This document shows, piece after piece, positions 10,690-20,221 of a stretch of DNA of 64,000 bases (position 1 is its first letter; each line of letters starts with the position of its first letter). Position numbers and translations under genes: made by a program. Location: positions 1,488,001-1,552,000 of the forward strand of contig OX337234.1 in NCBI GenBank assembly GCA_946965045.2, in the 5' to 3' direction. Source of the stretch: Epithemia pelagica (Eukaryota > Bacillariophyta > Bacillariophyceae > Surirellales > Surirellaceae). The notes beneath the pieces are model-generated. The model was not told where the DNA came from. It did no database searches and saw only the letters and a list, made by a program, of their open reading frames with translations.

Positions 10690-10944
10690 CGAAAAGAGAA
10701 CTGCCAACAGGATCAATGGGTGATCAGATCCTTGACACTGCCGCTGTTAGCTCTTTCCATTAACTTATGATCATACTTCCTCATTCACATGTTGGTTGGG
10801 ATGCCATACTCTGTGCTGACGTGTACTTTACACGACAGTCCCAACCAACCAATGACTCATTCCTTGAACTCGTATCTGTGATGACGTCAACTTCTCTTCT
10901 GCGTTCGTCCGTCGGTCCCTTCTTGACCTGATGGGTACGGTGCG
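10690..10944 (-). repeat. DIRS element 1 split direct repeat B, copy B2 (right terminus)
   Basis: Second copy of the 254-bp B repeat, forming the outer right end. The shared sequence ends ...GGTGCG; beyond it lies unrelated DNA starting CGCGATCTACG. The element promoter for the minus-strand transcript is expected in or near this repeat (inference). Confidence 0.9.
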
Positions 10945-11328
10945 CGCGATCTACGAGTACTCGTACTCGTACGTAGATTTCCTACCGGAGTGCTACTTGA
11001 GAAGTATTCTGTCTCTTGTACGAGTACTAATAATATTGTACTCGTAGGCTTCTCGAGCGAGCTCGTACTTTGGAGAATATATATATGCCCTTATTTTGTT
11101 ATTTAAGCCAGTCACAGAAACAAAATTTTCATGAGAAGTCCAAGCATGCCTTCTTAAGTACAGTTCAGTCACGCATCCCGGACGAGTTTGTGCATCCATG
11201 TCTGCCTCTCACAATTTTTTTCTGGGAACGACCAACACCAGTTCGTCCTTCTCATATGGAATGTAACCAAAGAGACCATTGTTTCTGCGTCTGCAGAGTT
11301 CCCAAATGATGCCAACAACGATAGAAAG
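10945..11328. other. intergenic with palindromic GTACTCG-rich stretch
   Basis: Immediately outside the retroelement the sequence ATCTACG-AGTACTCGTACTCGT-ACGTAGAT forms an imperfect palindrome (10949-10978), followed by more CGAGTAC/GTACTCG copies to about 11070. It probably contains the upstream region of the secreted-protein gene at 11329. Confidence 0.45.
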
Positions 11329-12089
11329 ATGAAATTAGTCACTGCTATACTTCTCACGCTGGTGTATATCGTGGATTGTGCCCTGGCGAATCTAACTGAC
11401 AGTTCGCTCGTGGGCAGCGACAGGAGCTCCGAGAGTGCACAAAGAGGGCTGTCAGGGAAGGTAAGCTAAACGTTTTCATGATAGTGTGAATGTCACTGGC
11501 AAGGGTACCTGACAAAGTCTCTTCCTCTTACGTCACCTTTTCTCCTTAGGGAGGCAAGAAAAAATCAAAGCGGAACAAATATAGCGTACGTACACCAGCG
11601 ATTTGTATTCTGTCGGCATCAACCAAATGATTGGACAATAACTCATTTCTTTTTCCCATAAAGAACAAGAAAGAATACAGACGACCATGTCCTAGATGTG
11701 GCGACCAGATATTGAATGTCGCGCTGTTATGGGATGAGCCTGTGATTGCCCCAGATGGGTCCAAGGTTGTGTATTCTACCTTGCAAGGTGCACGGTTCCC
11801 TCATGTGGGCAACTTGTACGATGAACCAAGTGGAAACTCGGTGGGATTTAGTGTTGAGCTTTGTGAACGGGTGAACGAAAATGACTTGTGGCATTGTGAA
11901 GGTACCATGTTTGATGTATCCTCGTGCGTGGGTCATTTGACTTTTTCTGGTGTCTTTCAAGACGGTACAAAATCAGGCAAATTTGTCATAAACGGTGGAA
12001 CCGATGACTTTGAAGGATCCTCAGGCTCCATTTTTGATCAATTTGATGAACAAACGGGCTTCTATCTTCGAACGATTGATATCAATTAG
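11329..12089 (+). CDS. secreted AOC-barrel/dirigent-like protein (3 exons)
   Basis: I read three exons: 11329-11460, 11550-11585 and 11664-12089, with GTAAGC...TTAG and GTACGT...AAAG introns; phases fit and give about 197 residues. The start was chosen because the ATG at 11329 opens a clear signal peptide (MKLVTAILLTLVYIVDCALA). Exon 2 is a tiny basic stretch (GGKKKSKRNKYS). Exon 3 has a Cys pair (CPRCGD) and then a beta-rich region with VGHLTFSGVFQDGTKSG and the GGTDDFEGSSGSI turn, typical of the allene-oxide-cyclase/dirigent beta-barrel superfamily. Members bind or steer small hydrophobic molecules; the ligand here is unknown. Secretion is inferred from the leader. Confidence 0.7.
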
Positions 12090-12766
12090 AATGCAACCTC
12101 TTTGTTTACACACTTGACAGAGGCTGTAGAGAAAGATGTTGTGTACAGTCATGTTCTAGCTTTGTCGACAAGATTTCCCTGAAAGTTTGCTCCGTCCTTG
12201 GTCGGACATGGTTTTCCGTTTCTGTACGTCGTTAGTCGTTAGTCCCATGTATTGTATTCCCTCACGAATCGAGACCAGGGATGATCCGGTGGATCTGGTA
12301 CGTACAATTGTTAGATGCGCCATGTGCCCTGGCGCCGGAGAACGATGAACGAAGTCAGTTGCTGAGTTCAGCCATGATAGGATGTGGCTTCAGTAGCACA
12401 ATGTCGAAAACAGCATTGAAGGGCTGGAGGGCGTTTAGAAAAGTGTGTCCACTGCGCCTTGCACCTCCTAAAAATCGCCTTTTTCCTCTTTATCTCCACT
12501 CTTGTTCGAGTCTAGACCTGATCAAATGGAAGTCTAACCTTACTCCTATACATGGGCAAGTCATTTGGGTTTTGTACTGAGCCTACTTAGCCGAACATGG
12601 ATCGGCTTACCCAGCCCTTACCTTGGGATAGGAGTAGTACAATAGCCCCTCAATACGATGTTCGAAGTCGGGGTGAGGGTGCATTTCACCCCCTTTTCTC
12701 TTATGATTCGTAGTTGCTGCCATAAAATCGAAAGACAGCGTGAAGGAGGCAGCTCCAGAAGGAAAG
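12090..12766. other. intergenic region upstream of CSN6
   Basis: About 680 bases without a supported gene. A 99-codon plus frame at 12281-12580 has no signature. A short upstream exon of CSN6 ending near 12713 (TTCGTAG) is possible but not needed. Confidence 0.4.
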
Positions 12767-14223
12767 ATGGCCATGGAGATTGATAAACCAACTTCCGTTG
12801 GCGCAAAGGAAGATACGGCAGTTTTCGTGCATCCTGTGAGTGAATCCTCATCCCTCGAAACGTTCTGAATTACTGTGGTTTGACACGTTCCCTGTAAATC
12901 CAGATATTGGAACCGTCACGCTCCAAAGATCTCGACTTGTGTAGGAGATTGAACTATTCCTCATCTTTTGGCCATTGCTGCTGCTTGTCTCTATTTGTTT
13001 CTTTTCTGCCACTGATTGTTTAGCTGGCTTTGGTGCACATGTCGGATCAGTATACTCGAATTCGATGGGGCGGATCACCCCTTGATGCATCGGCTCCGGT
13101 GGTAGGATTACTGTTTGGTAAACAGCGCCAAGACGAAGATGGTGCTCGCAGTTTGTACGTCGAAGATGCAGGGGATATTCCCTTGCAAGATGCCCAGAAA
13201 CAGATAGACTTGCATCGAGCAGTTTTCCCCACTCATGGAGTGCTGGGATGGTACAAGGTGGTGGTTGTTGGTGAAGACAATGAGCCCACCGTTGAGGATT
13301 TACAGCAAACACAAAAAATTCAAACCCTCTATCAAAAATCCCAGGAGCAAGATAAGGAGAAGGGATCAGCTTCTGAAATTACCACAGAAACGTCCACTTC
13401 AAGCAAATCGACAACGAACGATGCCGGCGTGACATTTTTTGGTTTGTTACAGGTACCGTCGATGAAGAAACAGACTCCAAGCGTCACACCATCAGATGGG
13501 GAAGACTCCGCGATGAAGATTGACGAGGAGAAAGCAGGCACCTCGCAGAATAAGAATGACGATGCAGAAGAGGATGAATTGCCCCTGACATTGTTTAGGT
13601 TGGAAGAAAGCAACGGTTCTGCATCGCTGGTTGCTGTGCGCACTTGGTCATTGCACACTTCAGACTCTGAGCGCTTTGCTGTCCAACGTGTAATGCGAGA
13701 AAAGACATCGGAGACGATGCATTCAACTCCTATTATCCCACCGGCGTCTCAGAAACAACAGAGTGGGGGAGAGGAAGCAACTTCTAAGCCTCCCCCCTTT
13801 CAACCTTCCTCTCAACCACCACCTCAACCTTCCAGCATATCTCTGGCTACTGTGAAGCCTCAAGCCATTCGTCCTTACACAGACGAATTACAGGAGTCGT
13901 GCATGGCCATATCGACTCGTTTGACATTGATTATGCAATATTTGGAAACCTTGGAGTCCGATCAATCGTCATTGTCGGTGAACGATATGTGTCTGTTACG
14001 GCAGATCCAAGGGTTGTTGCGGCAGTTGAGCGTCATCTCTGGGACAACCCCTCATCCTAGTCCGGATTCTTGTGCTCGACAGTTGCACCAGCTGGCTTCA
14101 TTGGCCCAAACTGTGGATGCCGTAACCATGTATACGGAAAAGTTTCGTTTTTTGCACGAACACGGTGGTGGAGGGGCAGGAGGGGGGCCTCGGGGTGGAC
14201 CGCGTGAAGTACGACGCTTCTAA
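12767..14223 (+). CDS. CSN6: COP9 signalosome subunit 6
   Basis: Exons 12767-12835 and 13024-14223, intron GTGAGT...TTTAG of 188 bp, product about 422 residues. The splice restores the MPN-domain start VFVHPLALVHMSDQYTRIRW, the hallmark of CSN6 across eukaryotes, followed by VVGLLFGKQ and the HGVLGWYKVV segment. The JAMM metal motif (HxHx7SxxD) is absent, as in all CSN6 proteins, so it is a structural, catalytically dead MPN subunit that pairs with CSN5 in the complex that removes Nedd8 from cullins. The C-terminal part has the helical MQYLETLESDQ...LLRQIQGLLRQL region. A Ser/Pro/Gln-rich insert (about residues 245-295) and a Gly-rich tail are unusual additions. The start could lie slightly upstream if another exon exists. 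Confidence 0.88.
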
Positions 14224-14720
14224 GTGCTTCTCTTTTGCTTGCATGTTTCATTTACATGCAAGATTGTCTTTATTATCATTTTTATAAGCCGCGCAACTGA
14301 ACCAGAGAAAACGTCATTTTAGCGCCACTCGAGAAAATAAGTTCCAAAGCTCCGTCGGCCGCCGAACAAAAATTGATCATACAATGTAATTAGGAAATGA
14401 TTTTCTAGAGCTTCAGCCTGGTTCCCATTTCCATTTTCGAATCACGTAAAAGCAAAATGACAAAATGAAGTTTCTGAACTCAGTTTCAGATCTCCTCGAA
14501 ACAACTTGCATCTCGCAAAGGTTGCGATCAAGCAAGATTGTGCGCGGATGACTTGATGGTATTGCGTGATCATGCAACGTGACTTCAATGATTGTTGAAT
14601 CAATGTTTGGAAGAAGAAAATAAGACCCAAACTGCAAGGTAGAGACAAGATACTCTGATTGGACTAGAAGTACGAGGACATACAGCCACAATCCAACGTT
14701 GTTCACATGGACGTGATGGT
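14224..14720. other. intergenic, 3' side of CSN6 and of the glycosyltransferase-like gene
   Basis: About 500 bases between two convergent genes. Open frames on the minus strand overlap the end of the next gene but lack signatures. This marks the outer edge of the left arm of the inverted duplication. Confidence 0.4.
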
Positions 14721-15812
14721 TCACACGGACGTAACGTTCCAAGCTTTTGCAAGGCGAGAAAGTTCCCCCTTCCATACTTTTTCATACGCCTCGCGTCCCA
14801 TAATGGTGAGATTCACGGGATGCCTCCAAAACTTGTCTGAAGACTTGATAAATTGAAACTTGAGACTGTGTGGTAAATTAGCTGCCATGGCATCAACATC
14901 GCCATCCTCCAAACCCTGTCGGTACTTTTCCACTCGTTCTGTTTGGGCCTCTTGGACAATCTCCGCTGCAACATTGGGGCTCATGCCATAAAACTGCCCT
15001 TGAAAGTAAAGATGAAGGTGCCCATATCCGGAACCACCGTCGAAATGGTGTCTAAGAGAAACATAGGCTGCTTTCCTTTTCTCGTACTCCCATAGGTTTT
15101 TAGTGGCAGCGTTTCCCATCATGGAGTTTGAGTTGAACGGAAAGGGAGGCAAGAACACATCGAGGTACTGGACAACCTTGTCGATATAAAGCAATGTATC
15201 TCCGTTTGTCTTGGCAATGTAGTCTATTCCTCCTGTCTCTTCCACTACTTGAGAGGCAAAATTGAGCCAGGTCTCGGACTTGCCATCATTCATATTCTCC
15301 TCGATATTCAAAACAGTAAAATCGGTCTGTTTTTCGAAGTCCGAAAACTCCGGTGGTAGAGGTCCTTTTAAAGTGGGACGAGGGATGGCAACGTTTTTGT
15401 TTCGTTCCAGAAATTTTGTAGGTCCCTTGTCACGTCCCGCAACTACAAATGTATAAATGATACGGCATGCATCAGAATGGACGCTCTTGGACTGGAAATC
15501 ATTTAGACTGCACATGATACCGTTTGATAATTTTGCGAGATCTCGATAGTTTGTCCGGTATATCTTGTGATCATAGATGGTGGAGAATACCCCAACGAGA
15601 ATCCGAGAGTGTCTTGGTGATCTTGGTTCTCTTTTGTTGACGTCGCTTTCCAATGAAGGACTGACAAAATGAGGCAGAGATACTGCTTGAACGGCGTCCT
15701 CCATGGATATCCTTTCGTTTATATTCATCTGGAAATGCACGGTCGACCAAGTTATCAGCCAGGTCGCAATCGACATTAGGCAAAGAATTCTGACTCGCAT
15801 GTCCATCTTCAT
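14721..15812 (-). CDS. type II membrane glycosyltransferase-like protein, paralogue 1
   Basis: 363 residues, no intron seen. The N-terminus has a short basic start and one membrane anchor (about residues 7-28, RILCLMSIATWLITWSTVHF), as in Golgi type II enzymes. The lumenal part begins with LVGVFSTIYDHKIYRTNYRDL and contains DYIAKTNGDTLLYIDK (about residues 198-212), resembling the DxD nucleotide-sugar site of GT-A enzymes such as family GT31. Here the first Asp of that site is Asn, whereas paralogue 2 at 20222 has KTDGDT; activity of this copy may therefore be reduced (inference). The two paralogues sit head to head on the arms of an inverted duplication. Family assignment is tentative. Confidence 0.65.
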   Translation of the reverse strand: MKMDMRVRILCLMSIATWLITWSTVHFQMNINERISMEDAVQAVSLPHFVSPSLESDVNKREPRSPRHSRILVGVFSTIYDHKIYRTNYRDLAKLSNGIMCSLNDFQSKSVHSDACRIIYTFVVAGRDKGPTKFLERNKNVAIPRPTLKGPLPPEFSDFEKQTDFTVLNIEENMNDGKSETWLNFASQVVEETGGIDYIAKTNGDTLLYIDKVVQYLDVFLPPFPFNSNSMMGNAATKNLWEYEKRKAAYVSLRHHFDGGSGYGHLHLYFQGQFYGMSPNVAAEIVQEAQTERVEKYRQGLEDGDVDAMAANLPHSLKFQFIKSSDKFWRHPVNLTIMGREAYEKVWKGELSRLAKAWNVTSV

Positions 15813-16557
15813 GACGTGCCGTAGAAGGAAGGGGGTATATTTTTATGGGTTGGTGCATTTGTTTCCAACTCCTCACTGGTTCTTGAGTCCTCTTTTCGGT
15901 ATTGTGGGCCTTCCAGTTGCCGCTTGCCTACGAGTATTGCCAATAGACACCCGTTTTTGGATGTACTTTAGCTCTAACTGGTTACTGGTTATAATCCTTT
16001 TTATGGATCGCCCTGCGCTCCGGGGGGATACATGATGCAATTTGGTCGGGACTAATATTCATGTAATCTCACGAATATTTCTGTATCATACGAGTACGAG
16101 TTTTCTATCGTATTTTGTGGAGTACGAGTGTACTCATAGTTGGTAGACTTTCCTTAGGACTCCTATTACTCCTAGACCTAGATGAGTATCGAGCTTGGTC
16201 CGTCAGCGGTCAAGGTCAAGCATCAAGCATATAGAGTATAGAGTGGAGACTGGAGACTCAAGCGCATGACGTTTGCGCCACAACCAAAGCGGTCTTAAGC
16301 GGCACTTACGGCAGGTCGTCTCCTCCCCAGAAAAATCGCATGACTTGGAATCTTCCAGGACCTCTGTCTGTGCGGCGCTTGGGTCTTTCGAGGTCAGGTG
16401 GAGGACCGGGCCAAGCTCTTACCCGAACTACTCCTACCTCCTACGGCCTATTCTCGTACATGGCTGCTACTTAGAGCAAAGGCTATGCCGCTAGAGAGAC
16501 TAGAGGGATCCATATTCCATATTCCATACTTCATATTCTTTATTTTTGAGTATTTGC
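15813..16557. other. upstream region of paralogue 1, left arm of inverted duplication
   Basis: Non-coding. The bases next to the start codon (CTACGGCACGTC before ATGAAGATGGAC on the minus strand) match the same position upstream of paralogue 2. Farther out are CGAGTACGAG-type stretches. Confidence 0.5.
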
Positions 16558-16590
16558 GTACGGACTCCGGGGGCCGAAAAATTCCCCCAC
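16558..16590 (+). repeat. perfect 33-bp inverted repeat, left copy
   Basis: Begins GTACGGACTCC and ends ATTCCCCCAC, and is exactly complementary to 19190-19222. Internally GGGGG and CCCCC can pair as a small hairpin. It is far better conserved than its surroundings. Confidence 0.85.
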
Positions 16591-18989
16591 GATATCCAGT
16601 GTTTCACGTTCGTGAGACTTCCGGCCCTACGAGATTCATGACTCAATCCATTTTCTCGAAGTAAAATGAATTGCCCCTCATCATCCACAAGACGTTCACG
16701 TATCTCGCAGTCGTAACTAATACGAGCTCCACCTCAACAAAATTGCAGCCGCAGTAGCCCGTGCTATCAAGGCCTCCACTGTTTTTTCTATAGTGATTCT
16801 AGCGTCGTAGGAAGACCACTACGGTCAGTTTGCACTGCATAACACCACCATGGACAACAAGAACCGCTGTGCACCTCCAACGAAAGGTGCTAGTACTCCT
16901 CCGGCCATCCAGGATGCCGCAGAATCAAGTGTACCGTGATGGGTGAAAAGGGCGGCGTTGAGTTGGCGAGTTTGATGGACCTACGGCAAGGTTGTTTAAT
17001 GTCTTCCACTTTTGGGTTGGAAGGAAGCAACGAGAAGATCAAGATTTGAGTCGGATAATGATGGAATCGTCCGTCCGCATGCAACAATCAACTTCTTGGT
17101 TTTTCGTGGTCTCTTACGCAACAAAAGTTTGGTTGGACGAATCAAAAAACCACGCTACCATGGGTGGAAGGACTGCTTCTGCCACCGCCGCCGATGGTGG
17201 TGGCTGCTTCCGCAAACACAGTTCGAGTGGAAGAAGGAGTGGACAAGTGGAGCCGTACACAATCAACTGGTTTTGGCCTCGCGTAGCAGTGCGTGTCCCA
17301 ATCATTACAATCAACTCGTCGTTTCGGCCGGACGAAACAATTTGGGGCCACGACAATGACACCAAACGCAACAATCAACTGCTTTCCATCTCTGTTTCTT
17401 CCATTTCTACGGTTATTCAACAAACGAAACAATCAACGCCTTGTTTTGTCCGAACGAGACAACCCTGTGCCGCGACAACGACACCAAACGCAACAACAAA
17501 CTCCTCGTTTCGGCCGAGTGAAACAATCCCCTATAACAACGACAACAAGCAGCGTTGATGGTGCTAAGCTAGGTAGATGTTCTGTACTAGTAGGTGTTTA
17601 TATGCATACTCGTAGAGGAGGCGGGTTGATTGTTGTGCTAGGTGCTAGCGCCTCCTCACCATGGTGTGGGTGCCGGTGGTGAGAATCTCGATGGTTTGTT
17701 TTGAACTGTGCATGAGCATGTGGGGCAATTCATTTTACTTTAGGAAAATGTATGGTGGAGTGAATCTCGTTGGGCCGGGAGTTCCACCGAGGATCGAAAA
17801 TGTAAAGCACGGGCTACTGCGGCTGCAATTTTGTCGAGGTGGAGCTCGTACCGATGAACCTTTTCACCATGACGAGGCGCTTACCCTTCCTGTGCGAGTA
17901 GTAAACAACAATCATACAAGTGCAAAATATACAACCCACTTATTAATTATAAGCCTATATTATGTAGTCACCACCACTACTGCTTGTTGTCATGGGTATA
18001 GGTGATGGTTTCACTTGGAGTTGGTTGTTGCATTTGTTGTCGTTGTCGCGGCACAGGATTGTCTCGTTCGGCCGAAACAAGGCGTTGATCGTTGTGTTTG
18101 TTGTAGAACTGTAGAACTGAAAGAACCAGAGATGGAGGGCAGTTGATTGTTGCTTTTGGTGCAATTGTCATTGTCGTGGCCCCGGATTGTTTTGTTCGGC
18201 CGAAACGATGAGTTGATTGTTGCGTGGGGGCATGCATGCTACGCGAGGCCAAAACCAGTTGGTTGTGTGGTTGGTGGTATCTGTTGTCATGTTTGTGGGT
18301 GTCGTATCATCATTACCATCCGATGGCTCGCTCGTTGTGGCTGTTGGTTTTGTCGTCAAGATCCTCCCGCTTTTGATTGTTGCATTGGATGTTGTTGTCG
18401 TTGTGGCCAAAACGAGGAGTGGATTGTTGCATTTAGGTTTTGTTGGAGGTCTAGAGTAGTTGATTGGTGCATTGGTGCCATTGTCTTGTACCATCCAATG
18501 GATTGGTCGTGGTGGATGTTGGTTTTGCGGTCGTGGGCTTCACGTCGTTGGGAAACAAGGGTTCACTTCGCGTCCAACTCGTCGTGTGGTGCCACAAATC
18601 AGTCGCTGTCTTTCTTGTGGCCGAGGTTGTTGCGGTTGTTGCAGCCGTGATGATGGAGTCGACCCTTCACTTCCACAAGGCGGCCGGTTGTTATTGGGTT
18701 CTTGTGGTCTCGCAACATTGAGAGACAGTCTGTTGTTGGTGTTGTCGTTGTTGCGGCCGACTGTTTTGTTCAGACGAGAATCCTCCAGTTGATTGCCGTG
18801 TGTCCTTGCCGCTGCTCTCCCACGACTCATCCATCCATTTAGAAGCTTCCATTGTCGTCCCTCATTGCAATCTTTGTTCATTACATCATTCTCCGACTCC
18901 AATCTTGGTAATCTTGTTGCTTCCTTCCCACCAGGATTTGAACTTCAAAACCTTGCCTTCGGTCCACCAAAATGGCCAACCCATCGCCG
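16591..18989. other. non-coding foldback core with GTTGATTGTTGC-type motifs
   Basis: Many overlapping open frames exist on both strands because the sequence is low in stop codons, but none has a domain. Copies of AACAATCAAC (about 17083, 17260, 17308, 17371, 17430) lie on the left and its complement GTTGATTGTT (about 17624, 18141, 18210, 18371) on the right, together with GTTTCGGCCGAACGAGAC-like blocks. The two halves are mirror images around about 17,770. Confidence 0.65.
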
Positions 18990-19189
18990 CCCGTTCATTC
19001 TGTCACAGTACACTTGATTCTGAGGACTCCGTGGTGGTCGGAGGAGTGCTAGCACCTTTAGTTGGAGGTGCACACCGGCTTGAGTTTGCCATGTTGGTGC
19101 CATGCAGTGTATCATGACCGTGGTTTCCTAAACCACCGGCCCAGATAACTATAGACAATAGAGTACAAGTATGAAAAGCACGGCTATCT

Positions 19190-19222
19190 GTGGGGGAATT
19201 TTTCGGCCCCCGGAGTCCGTAC
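19190..19222 (-). repeat. perfect 33-bp inverted repeat, right copy
   Basis: Reverse complement of 16558-16590 over all 33 bases. With the left copy it brackets a 2.66-kb foldback region, so it might be the tip of a foldback transposon. Confidence 0.85.
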
Positions 19223-20221
19223 TGGTTGCTCGTAGAGGCATCGTTCATCAGTGTCATTGTCACGCGTACCGGTCTTTGAATACTAATGACTTCTTGGGGA
19301 GTACTATGAACTATGACTATTCTGGCCTTTAGACTCGTAGAGAGCAGTTTCTACCCCAGTGGTTGAGCTCTATTCGTACCTACTACCTAGGAGTAGTATT
19401 AATACTTCCCGGTGTCGAGTCCTTTCAAGGAGGGACCGCCCGGCGCGGAGGGTAGAATGACGAGGAGGGCAATGGTCGAGGAGGGCGCACGCCCGACAAG
19501 ACAATTGCCCGTCGAGTCATTCTCACGACAAGCCGGGCGTGCCCGACGCGAGAGGACGGCCAGACACAGGGAAGTAGTAAACTTACTCCCTATCAAGCTG
19601 TGTAGGTAGTGAGAAATTCCTGGAAGCCATGTCACAAATTGTCACACAAGTGTCACACAAGTGTCACACACGAGAGGGAAACCGCGCGACTCGCACGAAA
19701 CTACTTCACGGTCGTACAAAAAATTCCTACTGTAGTATAAAAATGTGAGACGAACTACCTACACAGTCTGGTATGGAGTTAGTACTCTACTCTACTAGCT
19801 AGAAGAATACGAGTCCTGGTCTCTGTGCACTTGTATCCCAAGAGAAAGGGAAAGTGGAATGACAAGACAGACCACACAACTCGTCGAATACGTAATACGG
19901 AAAACGAATACCTACGTATGATATCTTGATATCCGTATTAGTAAGCTATTCATCTCAATACACCACCAAGCACCATCAACCACAACCACCACCAACCAGA
20001 CATAATACGAGTACTAGTATCCGTATTATGTATTGTATTCTGATTCGAATACGAAAGAACATTGGAATATAGATATTCGCATCCGTATTACAATTAATTG
20101 TGTCCCCTCGAACGCAAGGCGATCCAAAGTTTCATATTGGGTGTGGCAATCGGCTAAAACAGGGAGAGGGGGGTCCAAAGACAGCAAAAGACACACCTCT
20201 TTTTCTTCTCTACGGCATGTC
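19223..20221. other. upstream region of paralogue 2, right arm
   Basis: About 1 kb without a supported gene. It holds short tandem CACAAGTGTCA repeats near 19640 and AT-rich GTATTACGAG-type sequence near 19900-20100. Confidence 0.45.

Larger units (their letters stand above)
1898..10944 (-). mobile_element. DIRS-order (PAT/Ngaro-like) tyrosine-recombinase retrotransposon, element 1
   Basis: A 9.05-kb element whose coding strand is minus: gag-like ORF (10605-8242), reverse transcriptase-RNase H ORF (7929-4462) and tyrosine recombinase ORF (4565-3048). No integrase or LTRs are present. Instead there are split direct repeats, in plus-strand order A1 (1898-2296), B1 (2312-2565), A2 (2566-2964), internal region, B2 (10690-10943). 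Read on the coding strand this is B - ORFs - A - B - A, the split-direct-repeat architecture of PAT and Ngaro elements. Repeat copies look identical at the level I can read, and all three ORFs are long and open, so this copy looks recent and perhaps still competent. Confidence 0.88.

Noticed and set aside
10605-10716. Signal peptide on the DIRS element 1 gag protein
   Set aside because: The hydrophobic leader is translation of the B2 repeat; a normal ATG lies at 10605, and a gag protein should be cytoplasmic or nuclear.
12281-12580. 99-codon plus-strand frame upstream of CSN6
   Set aside because: No signature, no splice link to CSN6, and length expected by chance.
17012-18792. Several 80-190 codon frames in the palindrome core
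   Set aside because: Low-complexity, overlapping on both strands, mirror-image of each other, no domain; better explained as repeat-rich non-coding DNA.
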